From positions 1,736,001-1,800,000 of the forward strand of contig JADNRZ010000001.1 of NCBI GenBank assembly GCA_015501605.1: 64,000 bases of DNA, given 5' to 3'. Position 1 is the first letter of the stretch. Every line of letters starts with the position of its first letter. This document shows, one piece after another, positions 32,451-45,500 of the stretch. Below the pieces are notes generated by a model. The model ran no database searches, had not been told where the DNA came from, and saw only the letters and a list, made by a program, of their open reading frames with translations. The stretch comes from Panaeolus papilionaceus. Taxonomy: Eukaryota; Basidiomycota; Agaricomycetes; Agaricales. Both the position numbers and the translations under genes were made by a program.

Positions 32451-35400
32451 ATGTCGAGATTTACAAGCTCTCCATTTCATAAACCCTCACCCTTCCAATT
32501 CCCCCATGCACTTCCAAGTCCACCAGAAACACAAGCAGAGTCAATGACTATGGCGGCAGCGTATCCCTCAGCTACATCTGTCTTGCACGATCACGGAATA
32601 AACGAATCTGTCTTAGGAATATCTAGTCCCGATCAAGGATCTAGGATTAGAAAGTCTTCCATTGCCTACAACACATCCAGTTTACGGGAAACCAAAGACC
32701 GGTCTGCCCAGCGCCCCGTAAAACCCTTGGTAATCGTCATCCCCCCTCCTAGCTTGATTCCGAATTATGCACAGGCATCAGCTGCGATTTCTCTGGGTCC
32801 ACCTAACAGAGTACTCCAAGGCACCATTATGCCCCTTCTCCCTTCGGTAAGGAGACTTGTAGCATCCATTCTTGACATCCGACTTACCCATATCATTGCA
32901 GATGTTTGCTCAGTTAACGGCCATCGCGAAAGAGTTTAATTTCCCCTCTACAACAGGTCTATGCCTTTACATGCATTATGTGGAGAATGGGATTGCCATA
33001 ACCCCACGGATATCTGAAGAGTCGTGGCATAGCCTATGGGCACACCTCTCCGAGCCGGCGCTTCTTCCCCACGAACGCAAAGCTCTTGTCGCCGGAAAAA
33101 TAGAGTTTGATATTGACCTCCGGCACGCGCGATGGTACACAGCCTGGATTTCCAATGTCCTCCGTGAAGTCCCAGACCCACTATCTCACCACTTAGCGTC
33201 TGCTGCCCCGTCGTTAGCACACTTTCGGGGGGAAAGCAAGACCACGTTCACAGAAGGTCGGCACCTTGACGACGATATCCCAGAGACCAGCTCTCCTCGC
33301 CCTTTGCCCAACGCTTCTATTAGCCGTCATGTTCCCAAAAAACTGTCACTTGTAGAAAGGTTCGATTCAACAAAGTCAGAAAGCAAGCTTCAGCCTCCAC
33401 CTGTGGAGTCGTCGAATGTGCAGGTGCTGTCCCCCATTGTCCAGGAAGACGAACCACAATCCGCAAGAAATGATTTGGACCATCGTGTTAACTCGTGGAG
33501 GGCTTCCGCCCTCAGCTCAACCCATAAATTATCAGCGAAAGGGCAACCTGTTCTAGATCCTCCCAACCTCCCGAATGACATTCCCATCCAATCACCATCT
33601 TTACCCGTGGAGGAGGGGGAGGAGGTTGAATTGAATCTAGCTGATTATGCGTGGTCCATCTCCTCCCGCGGCCCAGCTTCATGCGGAGAGCTTTCTCCAC
33701 TTTCATGGGGTCGCGTTTCATCCGTGGACATCGCTCACCGGCTAGTTGGCTCTGTCTGCAGCACACCTTCAGTGTGCACCTCGTTTGGACCTGCTGATTA
33801 CGAGACGTTGGCGTCACCTATATCATGGGGAAGGGTGTCCTCAGTACGTTTGGGAGATCGTCTAGCAGGATCAGTAGCTACCACGCCCTCGATATGTACC
33901 TCATTCGGTCCATTGGATTATGGTCCTCTTTCTCCACTTCAATCATCCAGCCGTATCCTATCACCAGACATTGCGCATCGACTTTTTGAGTCCGCCCCTC
34001 CAACTCCATTCACCGCTACAAGCTGGGGCGCACCCTCTTCATATCCCCCTTCTCCGGCTTGCTTCTCGCCGACCTCCTCTGTTGGCCTTACCGAAAGGGT
34101 CTTTGTCGAGGGACATGTATTAGAGCGCTATTCCCGAGCGGATGAGGAGGAGGGTGAAGGCGAAATTAAGCTCTTTAACCCCTGGCCATTCACGGACCGT
34201 TTCCCCAGGGCAGTGAACGAAGATTGGAACCAAGGCTCTTTGGAACTACCCTATTCAGAAGAGCCAATGTCTCGCTCCGAGCATCACGTCGGCGTCTGGC
34301 GCTATGCGTGGCCATATACTGCCGTACGAACACCTTCACCTGTTCATGAAGAAGATGCACCTTCAGTGAAAGAATCTTCTGATCTTGCTGCAAGGGAGGT
34401 TGACTCCCCTGTACAACCTTGGGGTCACGCGTGGCCATATAACGCTGCTCCACAACTCGAAGATGACCATGCTCCATTGCCCGCACAGACTCAGCAGCGC
34501 GGTGTTCCTTGGGGGCATGCCTGGCCGTACAACAAAACATCAGTGGTACAGCGCGATCAGCATGAACACCTAGCTCTGTCTCGCGCGAAACCTGAGAAGG
34601 TTCGACCCTGGGGACACTCCTGGCCTTACAAAACATTTCCCTCAAGGACAGGCTCGCACGAGACGAAAGTTTCTTCATCATTGACATTTGGATATCCCTA
34701 CATGAGAATATGTGAGTTTAGTGTATCATCTGGAACGCTGTGAGCTAATCAACATGTTTCCAGACCCTCCGGCCTATCCTGATCTAGAGATATACCCACC
34801 AAAGGTGAAAGTAATAGAAAGTGTGATAAAGGACTGCTTCACCCTTCCGGTTGACCTTCCTTCCTGTTATCCCAACTTGGAGATTTGTTCGTAATCTCGA
34901 CTGATTAATCTGCCATTGAGTTTAACGATGCAACAGATAAACCTGGATATCCCTACAACCTGGAGAATGTCTATCCTTCTGTGAAGTTACACCGCCAACC
35001 AATAAAACCGGAGCCTGTGGACTACCCTTACTTCAATTTATGTGAGTTCATTTGGCTTGCAGCGCGCCACTATGTGCTGATGTGGAGGACAGACCCTACT
35101 AAAACTGGTCCACGCTACGCGTATCTCTGCTCCGTCATTCGGACACCCTGCGCAACGTATCCAGAGTTGGAGATCTGTAAGCTCAGTTGATAAAGGACTG
35201 CTGGGCATTGTCGTGCTTACATGCCTTAGATCCCTCAGTTCGGGGAGAACTACTGAAGAAGCATGTTTCCTTGTCCCAGTCTCTCTCCACGCAACTACCT
35301 GCCAATTACCCTGTGATTAATCTATGTATGGACATTCTCTCCATTATTAAGGTCATATCTTGACCTTTTTTCAGACCCTTCGGTCTATCCATACTTCGAT

Positions 35401-36666
35401 TTATATCCTTCCGTCAACCCAGGATACGAGCGGGGTGTCAGTCGTGCTATGACAACGAAACCCACTGTCAAGAAAATCGGCCTGCATATCTGTATGCTCA
35501 CTATTTATCTTGCTATGCCTACTGGTCTCACACATTCCACTCTCCAGATCATCCTGTGCGCCAAGCCGTATATCCTGATTTCGACCTTTATCCGGCGATG
35601 ATGGCGCCCTTCTGGCTCACTGGTAGGCAATATTATAAGCATATGCACCATCATTTTGGCCTTGACATTGCTTTAACGATATCAGAGGAATCTCAGATGT
35701 TAGACGCACAACCAGCTCGCCATGTCTACCCTTATTTTAACCTATGTAAGCTGCATCACCGTTTCATACCTGGAGGCTCTATTCTGATTCAATCTAGACT
35801 CATCTGTCTACCCCCACTTCAACATATATCCTGCGATTGCGGCCAATATGAATTCATCCACGTATACAGGCAATCTCGTTGCGACTAAGGCTGCGACTAG
35901 TCAACCTGTGTATCCGCATTTCGATCTTTGTGAGTTGCGGGCATCAGCAAAACTGGTTTGGTGTCTGACACGATTAAAGATCCTGCTGTCTATCCACATT
36001 TCAACTTGTATCCTTCGACCAGCACGGCGACTTCCAAGGACTTTTATAAAGTGCAGACTAACACGGTGTCGCCGCATCCTCAGGCCATTTATCCCATCTT
36101 CAACCTCTGTACGTACTTACCCTTCAATTTGACATCCTACCACTCACAGCTGGTTGCACATAGATCCAGCGGTGTATCCTCATCTAGATCTGTACTTTTC
36201 TCTCCCTGGGTCTTGTCCTCCTCCTGAAAAGCCTACCCGCGTAGATGAAGTAAAGCATGCACAGGGGATATGCACAACTCGTGCCACAAGTCGTCTGACT
36301 CACTCTGAGCTACACGCTATAGTTATGATGGAACGAGTTGGCTCGTCAAGGGGGTTCCGTGCGCCACAGCTATCGTTAGACGAGGGACGTACGTCTCCTA
36401 TATCACCTCATCCCAACCGCAGTCCATCTGGTCTTCGGTCGTCGAGGGTTTCACATTTGCCAAACAACCCTCGCGAGCTCCGTGGGCCTTCAATGGCTTT
36501 CAGCGGCAGCTCAAGTTTGGCCAACGATGCTCTGAGCCCAGTCGAACAAACGACACCTCCCCTGAGGAAGTCATTAAGTTTGAAGCATCGCGAATCGCCT
36601 CGCTTGGTCTCAGAGGTTCCCATCTTAAGGCCCACGCCGCAGCGACGGGAAATTTTAAACAACTGA
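32451..36666 (+). CDS. Multi-repeat protein with phase-1 YPxFxLYP mini-exons, unknown function
   Basis: Unnamed gene with three repeat families. Exon 1 is Pro/Ser-rich (MSRFTSSPFHKPSPFQFPHA). After GTAAGG...TTGCAG comes the one ordered-looking segment, MFAQLTAIAKEFNFPSTTGL with CLYMHYVENGIAITPRISEE and SWHSLWAHL. Three long repeats (SPLSWGRVSSVDIAHRLVGS with VCSTPSVCTSFGP) lie at 33690-34050. Then come PWGHAWPY-type repeats at 34300-34630. From 34712 nine small exons alternate with 49-63 nt introns. Each encodes a Tyr-Pro motif (YPSVYPYFDLYPSV, YSSVYPHFNIYPAI, YPAVYPHFNLYPST). The final large exon (from 36164) is Ser/Pro-rich and ends PTPQRREILNN at 36666. An open stretch to 36787 (RETVSRFPMPPTPPSRGFPP) may be a further exon, but no donor in the right phase was found. 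No homologous domain recognised. An in-frame ATG at 32427 is an alternative start. Confidence 0.72.
33690..34050 (+). repeat. Three tandem coding repeats, SWGRVSSVDIAHRL...PSVCTSFGP type
   Basis: Units of about 120 nt. Unit 1 is SPLSWGRVSSVDIAHRLVGS. Unit 2 is SPISWGRVSSVRLGDRLAGS. Unit 3 is degenerate: SSRILSPDIAHRLFESAPPT. Units 1 and 2 also share STPSVCTSFGP/TTPSICTSFGP. Confidence 0.8.
34290..34640 (+). repeat. PWGHAWPY-type coding repeats
   Basis: Five spaced copies: GVWRYAWPYTAVRT, QPWGHAWPYNAAPQ, VPWGHAWPYNKTSV and RPWGHSWPYKTFPS, with a looser first copy FNPWPFTDRF near 34175. Confidence 0.8.
34764..36163 (+). repeat. Array of nine symmetric phase-1 exons encoding Tyr-Pro motifs
   Basis: Exons at 34764-34886, 34937-35041, 35093-35176, 35230-35325, 35375-35491, 35548-35622, 35686-35745, 35798-35929 and 35980-36108. 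Their lengths (123, 105, 84, 96, 117, 75, 60, 132, 129) are all divisible by three. Almost every junction splits a Tyr codon as T|AT or T|AC, so each exon starts inside the motif and ends at the next one. Introns begin GTGAGT, GTTCGT, GTAAGC, GTATGG, GTATGC, GTAGGC and similar, and end in CAG, TAG or AAG. Confidence 0.82.
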
Positions 36667-36968
36667 CATTTCATCTATTTAAGTGGACTCGGTAACCTTC
36701 AGGGAGACTGTTAGTAGGTTCCCTATGCCACCTACACCACCTTCTAGGGGTTTCCCGCCACTACCTCGCGTTCCAGCTGATAGATAATCATCGATTTATG
36801 ATCTTGTTTCTTGTATATTTATTTGATTTCTCTATATTTGCTACACATAATCCAGTTGCTCATTTGCGGATCCCATAAAGGCATGGACACCATTGTTCTA
36901 CATAAATGCTGGCATATACAGAGTGCCATCCACTGCGTTCGCTATTACTCTGTTTAGACTCTAGCGTA

Positions 36969-38012
36969 TTATTGAGCAACCTCTGGTATTTTCTCGTACT
37001 CTGGCGGTGCATCTTGAGAATCCTCTGTCGCAGGCGCACCCAACAAGTGCCCTGAGCCAGGCATCAACTCGTCTGGGACAGGGGACATGGACGCACGACT
37101 ACTGGAAGCTGCTGCAGCCTGCGCTCGCGCGATTCTAGCGTCACGGGTTACCTTCTCCATTTCATCGCGCATCTGTTTCGTTTGACGGTCATCCATAAAT
37201 GCAAGTTTGACCTGCATAACCACGAAATGGACTGATAAATAGGGCCCCTGACGGTTAAAAGGTGTCACTCACGCGTTCCGCTGCAGCTTCTTTGGCGGCC
37301 TTTTCATTCTTCTTTGCCAACGCTCTACGCTCTTCCTTTTCAGTCTCTAAATCAACATATTCTTTCAACATGGCTGCACCGATTTTCAGGTCTTCGATGC
37401 GTCTCGGATTGAACACATAGAAGGGTTGAAAGTTCTCGACCTTTATCAATTCGATGAATGAGAATATGCTAAGAGCAAGGAACATCGGCAGAAATTGTAC
37501 CTCTGGTCTAAAGCCCATCTGGGAATACAGTAAGAGCATCAGCAATTGTACAATTGTAGCCTTTCTGTATGCGGCGTTGACAAACCTCGATAGCGTACTC
37601 CAGAGCGCCTTTTGGCTCAACCAGATCCCTCTTGATAATAGAATTTGTCGGTTTAAATTTCTGATACTTAGGGTTACCTGGCTCTTTGATCAAATTCTCA
37701 GATATCGTCAACAGGATCTGCGCGCTCGTTCAACCTTCAACAATACTGCCTCGAATGACAATAAAAACCGAGATAATTCACTTTCAATGATCTTGAAGCC
37801 TGCTCCTTAGGATTCGGACGCACAATACCCGGGTCGATGAGCCTTCTGAAAAGCTGTCTTTTGTCATGTTGAGCGGCCATCTGGGCTGCGGTTAGTCCTC
37901 TCGATTGTTCATCCTGTCGCAGACGTCGCTCTGCAGCTGCTGCCAGGGCATCCACAGACACAGATGGGGATACAGCAGGTAAAGTAGGAATAGGAGAGCC
38001 TGGGGCAGACAT
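36969..38012 (-). CDS. PUB-domain protein, probable Cdc48/p97 cofactor
   Basis: Protein of about 290 residues with one PUB domain, the module that binds the C-terminal tail of the AAA ATPase Cdc48/p97. It starts MSAPGSPIPTLPAVSPSVSV. The helix RRLRQDEQSRGLTAAQMAAQ and FRRLIDPGIVRPN come next. The PUB core reads TLLTISENLIKEPGNPKYQK with FKPTNSIIKRDLVEPKGALE and YAIEMGFRPEVQFLPM. Coiled, charged helices follow (RRIEDLKIGAAMLKEYVDLE; RRALAKKNEKAAKEAAAERV; RQTKQMRDEMEKVTRDARIA), then an acidic Pro-rich tail (EDSQDAPPEYEKIPEVAQ). No UBX domain is visible, unlike human UBXN6. Four introns. Known PUB proteins such as UBXN6 and peptide:N-glycanase work in ER-associated degradation; a role here is inference. 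Confidence 0.78.
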
Positions 38013-38299
38013 GGCAGGCTGAAGAGAATCGATAAGCGTGTTGTGAAATACGGTCTTCAAACAAGATAGATACAGTGCAAGTTCTCCAGCTCAATTCGAT
38101 ATTGACACGGCCAGGTGACCGGCACCGCCCTACTATGACTACCAACTGACTCACTTGCGTGCATGTAATCGTGAGGACGATGCGGGTGCTTAGTGTCACT
38201 TTCAAGCATTTCATAAATTGTCCGAAAGCAATTGTTCGAAGGCAACTATTGTAATGTACACACGAATGGATGATAACATAATGGAAGGTATAAATTGCC

Positions 38300-39848
<1,549 letters not shown>

Positions 39849-40036
39849 GGTGGTGGTAAGGAAGAGAGAGAGAGAAAGACTGGTTGGTTGGTTGGTTGTT
39901 TGATTGCTTCGGGTGGGGTACCGCTAACTAACGTCATCATAATTTAAATCGGACTTTCAATTTAGCTTATTTATTAATTATTATATTTATAATATTTTAT
40001 TCTCTTTTAAATAAGATTAATTAACAACTTAAACCA
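39849..40036. promoter_or_regulatory. Divergent promoter region PEP4 / BRD8-like
   Basis: 188 bp between start codons. The right half is very AT-rich (39950-40020), with TATA-like sequence at 39980-39995. Confidence 0.5.
39881..39898 (+). repeat. TTGG microsatellite upstream of PEP4
   Basis: About four tandem TTGG units, next to an AGAGAG run at 39862-39875, within the likely 5' leader of PEP4 (CCAA repeats on its sense strand). Confidence 0.7.
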
Positions 40037-42334
40037 ATGCCTCCTACTAGTAAACGAAATCCCAGTAATTTAGAGTCTCTCTTACTAGCTCAAGCTGTTT
40101 GGGAGTTGGGCGCTAATTCTAATAGTTGGCAACATGTCGCAAAACTTCTGTCAAAGCACCCTCTTGTCTCTCGTCCAAAATCCTTCTTCACCCCTCAAGT
40201 TAGTCTCAACAATGTCAATTCATTGCACTTCCACTCATCCGCCACTTTCTAGTCATGCCACGCTATGTACGAGGCAATCATGAAGGATGCAGAACTAGAA
40301 ATGTACGCATTAAAAGCTCGTTTTAATTCTTAACTGTCGTTGAGAGTGTTCCAGTGATGAATCAACAGAAACCCCAAATGGTTTTTTTGACAACTCTTTT
40401 GACGCGTCTTATTCTTGTGTTGACTGCGTTCATTAGCACAAATCAACCTTGTCCTTGCACAAAAGCATTACCGTGGCAGGTTTTCCCAGCTCAAAGACCT
40501 TATCCTAGCAGAAGAAACGAAATTCAAGTGCGTTTGTTATATATGATTTGTTCGTCTCGCTGACTCACCCATCCCAGGACAGTACTAAAGGAAATCGAAG
40601 ATATTCGTTCTGGTAACTGGAGCAAAGAAGCAAAGTCTCCTCAACCCCCTCTCAATGTACTACACAAATTTCCCCGTGTGTCACCTCTTGTGCTGAGAAA
40701 CCCTATTTCTAGGAACTACCACCAGACAACGCCAACGTTGAGGTAAATTCAAGTTATGATCGAGTTGTCTGCCGTTTTCCTAATTCCGCTTTACCTGATT
40801 TCGCTCAGGCTGACGCGCGCCTTCCCGGCGCCGATTCATCTGTTACAGGGAACATTAGTGCAGAAACAAGTGTGGTACAGCATGACAACGAGGCTAAACA
40901 TCTCGAGGCTTCCGAGGAAGTCGAGTCAACCACTCTCCATGTTCCTAATACCAGCAAAGAAGATAGCGCGGCATCCCCCAGACCTGTAGACTCAATTAGT
41001 CGCGCAAGCTCTTCTCCTCTACCTTCCGTTGATGCTGACAAAGAGGCTACTCCCGAGCCTGCGCTCGAACAAGCTGAAGAGAGCAACGAACCCAATCCCG
41101 ATACTCAGACGCCGCAGTCTGACCGTCGCGAGGAAGAAGAGGAAGAGGAGATTACTAGGGAGGACGACGGCAAACAAGAAGAAGAAGAGGCATCCCAAGG
41201 ACATCAGGATGACATGGAACTAGATCAGGATAACACAAACGAGGTACATGCTTCCGATTCGCCCACTGAGACTTCAGAAGCTGCAGGTGAACCCGAAGAA
41301 AAAGATTCACCAGAATCATCTCCCCCTCCTAAAAAGGACCTGCCCGCAGAGGAGGATAAAGCTGACGAGTCATCAACTGAAGAGGAACCAGTCATGGCTA
41401 CCCGACGTTCGTTTTTTTCTCATCTCTTGACTTATACGTCGGTACTTACATTGTACTTTGTAGGCTCGACGCGTCACAGAAAGTCTTCAGCTGCGTCAGC
41501 TGTTCCTCCACCTCCACCAGCTCCGAGAACTCGTCAGAGAAGGGGGCGACCTTCTGACAATGAGCCCCAACCGGCAGCTGATTCAGAGGGGGAGGGGGAG
41601 GCCAAAGATGGCTCTACTTCTCAAGCGGAAGACGACAACGAAGTGGCGTCTGCTCGCCGCAGAGAAGGTTGGTTCAATATTCCCATTACGTTGATTCACT
41701 TTTCATATTGGATGTTAGGTAAACGGAAAGCCTCTACAAACGAGTTACTCGACAGTCCGGACAAGAAACGTATGCGCGAAGATTCAGAAGCTTTAGATGA
41801 TGAAGAGCAAGGTTGGTTTTCCAGGTTTTTTTTACTCCTGGCGATGTTGACAGCCTTGTTGTAGGTTCAGCGTCACACAACACTCGCGGTCGTATTACCC
41901 GTGGTGCGACGCGAACAGAGGAACAAAAAGCCGCTCTCAAACGCTTCCAGAGTGTCATTGCGATGCTGCACCAGCAGATTTCCCAACATCGAAACGGCAA
42001 CATCTTTCACAATCCCATCAAAAATTCAGAGGCACCTGATTATCATGATATTGTCAAGCGTCCCATGGATCTCAAAACAATCAAGACGAGAGTGAAGGAC
42101 GGAGTCATTGCAAACTCTCTGGAATATCAACGTGATATCTATCTCATGTTTGCGAATGCTATGATGTACAACAGACCAGGATCAGATGTGCACGCTATGG
42201 CTGAGGATGTAAGTTTGCGGTGTCATCTGCTTCTTGCTGTACTCATGAACGAACTCTAGATGATGATCGAAAGCGAAGCTCAAGTTCATACTTTTCGACA
42301 GACTGAAGGGCTTGCAAAGCGCCAACGTCCTTGA
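40037..42334 (+). CDS. BRD8-like bromodomain protein (NuA4/TIP60 type)
   Basis: Bromodomain protein resembling BRD8 of the NuA4/TIP60 histone acetyltransferase complex. The N-terminal SANT-like segment is LESLLLAQAVWELGANSNSW with QHVAKLLSKHPLVSRP and FFTPQSCHAMYEAIMKDAEL, as in BRD8. A long acidic, disordered middle (SDRREEEEEEEITREDDGKQ) and AT-hook-like RTRQRRGRPSDNEPQP follow. The C-terminal bromodomain has FQSVIAMLHQQISQHRNGNI, NPIKNSEAPDYHDIVKRPMD with LKTIKTRVKDGVIAN and LMFANAMMYNRPGSDVHAMA; the acetyl-lysine Asn is in MMYNRP. The protein ends VHTFRQTEGLAKRQRP, TGA at 42332-42334. Two introns in the middle (57 and 51 nt) are frame-neutral and lack stops. Convergent with TRA1, another NuA4 subunit. 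Confidence 0.85.
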
Positions 42335-42538
42335 TTCCTTGTTTTTTCTTCTTTTGCTGTCTTTACGTTTCATACGCTGTAGTATTTTGTTCGCTTCTTG
42401 ACAATATATCGTCGGTTGTAGTCTATCGCCGGATTACATTAAGGAAACTGGATATCAAGACATTATACACTAGAGTTACACTTGAACAAAAACAAAAAAC
42501 AAAAAAAAAACAAGACCCTAAAGGTAAGAGAAGGAAAC

Positions 42539-45500
42539 TTATAACCAGGGCTGGAACACCTCGCCCATTTTTGCAAGTTGAATAGGGTTGGTGGCAGTAG
42601 ATATGAGACTGGTGACAGTTTGGATGACAGGTTGCAATGGAATGGCTCCACTGCCCAATGTGGCAGCCTGCAGGATATGGATATCTCAGCATTTGCCATA
42701 TCGTTAAATGGAAACACAAGCTCACATTATCTCTTTCTTGTTTACAGGCCATGGTCTCCGCGCGTTTGACAATATTTTCGATATGAACGGTGACGGACGC
42801 CCGCAGTGCATTCTCCAAAGTGAAGCCCTTGCGAGTTGAAATCCATGCTGTGACTTCGTCACGACTCAGAAGGCAGAGTTGTTGTTCGAGATCAAACTGC
42901 GGTTCGGTTTTAGATTTCATGTAGAGAGGAAAGAATGTCAACAGCACATACCTCAGGTTCAGTCAAAGCGCGCCCAATTGCCATAATTCCGGGCGCAAGA
43001 ATTCCCTCTGTGAAAATCTTGCCCAAAAATTGCTGCATGTTTGGCGTAAGGCGGAATGGAACAACATCACTCGTTGCGAATACAGGTTGGGCACTTGCAA
43101 AACCTGAACAAGTTGTTCTATGAATAAAGGAAATCGTAAAATGAAATGAAAAAGGCAAACCCGGAAGGAGATCGGTCATGGCAACCACTCCAGTGGACCG
43201 TGAAATTAGGAATCGAGCAGGCCATCGGTTTGCAATTGAGAATAAGTACGTCATGAAACTCGTGGTTGCAATTTGCAACGCAAACTGTTTCCGCATGCGC
43301 CACAGCTCTTCAGGCTGGTTCATCGTTAATGCCATATACTGAATCATGACCGTTCAGCGGACAACAAGCATTTCACTTGGAAATCGGCTTACTCTTGACA
43401 GAACGGTGTCCGGAACCATCTTCAAGGAGACATCATCATACAGGTCCTTCTTGAGCGTAACATACTCGATTTTAGTGACCTATTTCGAAGAGTTAGCGTG
43501 ATGCGGTTAATCCGTGGTGACTGTATACACGTACAGTCTTCTTCTGCGATAATCGGTACTCGCGAAGAAGTTTGCGTAAATTTTCTCCCGCAAACATGAT
43601 GGGTTCCTCTCGTTCCATTTTCTTTTGATCGCAGAAAATGTCGTAGATGTCCGCCATACTGACGTATGATGAGTCCGTCTGGTACAGACGGACATTCGGG
43701 CTGCATGTCACGGCTGGAGGTAGGTGGAATAAAAGGTTTCGTTTCCGACTTTCTTTGTACCGAGTCAAAGCCCTGCATGAATGTTGAGCACACATTTTAC
43801 ACTACATAGATGGTGACCTACCCGTTAAATGTCCTGAAAATCTGGCAGAAGCGCTCTTCGCGTCTATACTGCCGTGAACATGGCAGTTGGACGGTGAATG
43901 AGGTCTTAGTGTTGTCATGCCCATAAAGCGTGAACCGTTTTGAAGATGATCCATTGGATCGGCAGTTCTCAAACTTGGGAGCAAACTTCAAGATTCTAAC
44001 GAAAGTCTGGTTGGAGTCTTTATCCTGCATTCGACGAAAAGCGTCAGAATTTGCAAGGTGAAAAAGCAGTGAGCAGACTGACTTCGGTATACTGTCCAGG
44101 GACTTCAATTTCGTCGATCTTACTGTATTGGAACTCAGTGAGATAGTTGCTGAGCAGGGCAAGTGGTTGAAGACGTGGTCTAGCATCTAGAATTGTTTCG
44201 AATTTGGCCCTCCATTTTTGGAGGCGCTTGATGTAATCGTTGTGATTGGGGAGACTTGTAATGAAGTCGACTTCAAACTCTTTCTGTTCGCCCATAAGCA
44301 AGGGAAGGTATCATAAGCAGAATATCCTACCTTGAATACTGGTGGTATATTTTGACTCATTCGCATCAAATGATGGATGGTAGCCGGGGTGAGCTTTCCG
44401 TCGTCTTCAGGTGAATTAATTCGAATGACGTAATTCTGGAATTAGGACGTTATAAAAGGGTGTGGGTCGTTTCATAATGCGTATACATACTTGAATAGCA
44501 TCTGAAAGCAGCACGAAAAGGGTGCGATATATGTCTTCATCGGCAGATGGCTTGAACTTGTGCTGAATCTGGTCTACCATGGTCTCCAAACTCAGAATCA
44601 ACAAAGGGAATGTCGTTTTGAGTGTCTGGAGGATCTCGTCGACGTATTCTCCTGGCCGGTATGTAGCTGGGTCAATGTTAGGTACAGCGGGATTTGGTGC
44701 TGCTGGATTGCCATTCTCAGGAGTAACAGGGGAAGGAGCTACTCCGTTTATCCCATCCACAGACTGAGGACCGTCGTTGGCGTCTTTCATTGGCTGGTCT
44801 GAATTTGTTCGACGGCTGTTGTCTGCTGCTGCTGCTGCTCGAGCCGCGAGGGCCTTCCGAACTAGAACGATTTCCTCACGAGATGTGCGTAAATGATAGA
44901 ATATTGCCTGTGGAGAAATGGTGAGAAGGATGCCTAGGGCTATGGCGTACAAGACAAACCTGAGGATAGTGTCGTGCAAGGTTTAGCAAAAGGTAACGTG
45001 CTTGTTTCCATTCTCTTTGTGATAACGATAGAGTGAGTTGTGGAATGAAGGTGATCCAGAACCAGAAAGCCGCGTCGCCCTTGTAGGTGTCAAAAGCTCG
45101 AGAGATCGTCGAAGCGTTATCGTCAAGGCTGAGTAACCAAAGGATTCGAGCCAATAATGGACGGCTCTTCCCATTTTTATAAAGCCCCGCTGCCTGAAGA
45201 TAACAGCTAACAGCATTGGCCGCTTGTGCCAAGTCTGTCGGGTTTTCTTTAAACGTCCTGTCACTAAACCGACCCCACTCTGCCCATGCCTTGGGTTGCG
45301 ACATGTCAAGTTGCACAGCCTGACCGAATGATAGTGTCGCGTCATCATTTCGACCCAGTCGAGAGTGGAACATGCCCTTGAGCGTGTAGAATTCTGCTTT
45401 TTGGGCGGTGGAGAAAAACATGAGGTTGGTGTTGTTGATCACCTCTAAGCCAGCTTGCAGATCATTCGGCTTCTGGTAATGTGCACGCGCTTGCTCACGA

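Noticed and set aside
34711..36200. Regularly spaced repeats and spacers resembling a CRISPR array
   Set aside because: The spacing reflects exons and introns with proper splice sites; repeats are degenerate and coding. CRISPR is not expected in a fungus.
44820..44850. CTG/GCT trinucleotide run in TRA1
   Set aside because: Encodes a short alanine stretch in a linker of TRA1; too short to be a notable microsatellite.
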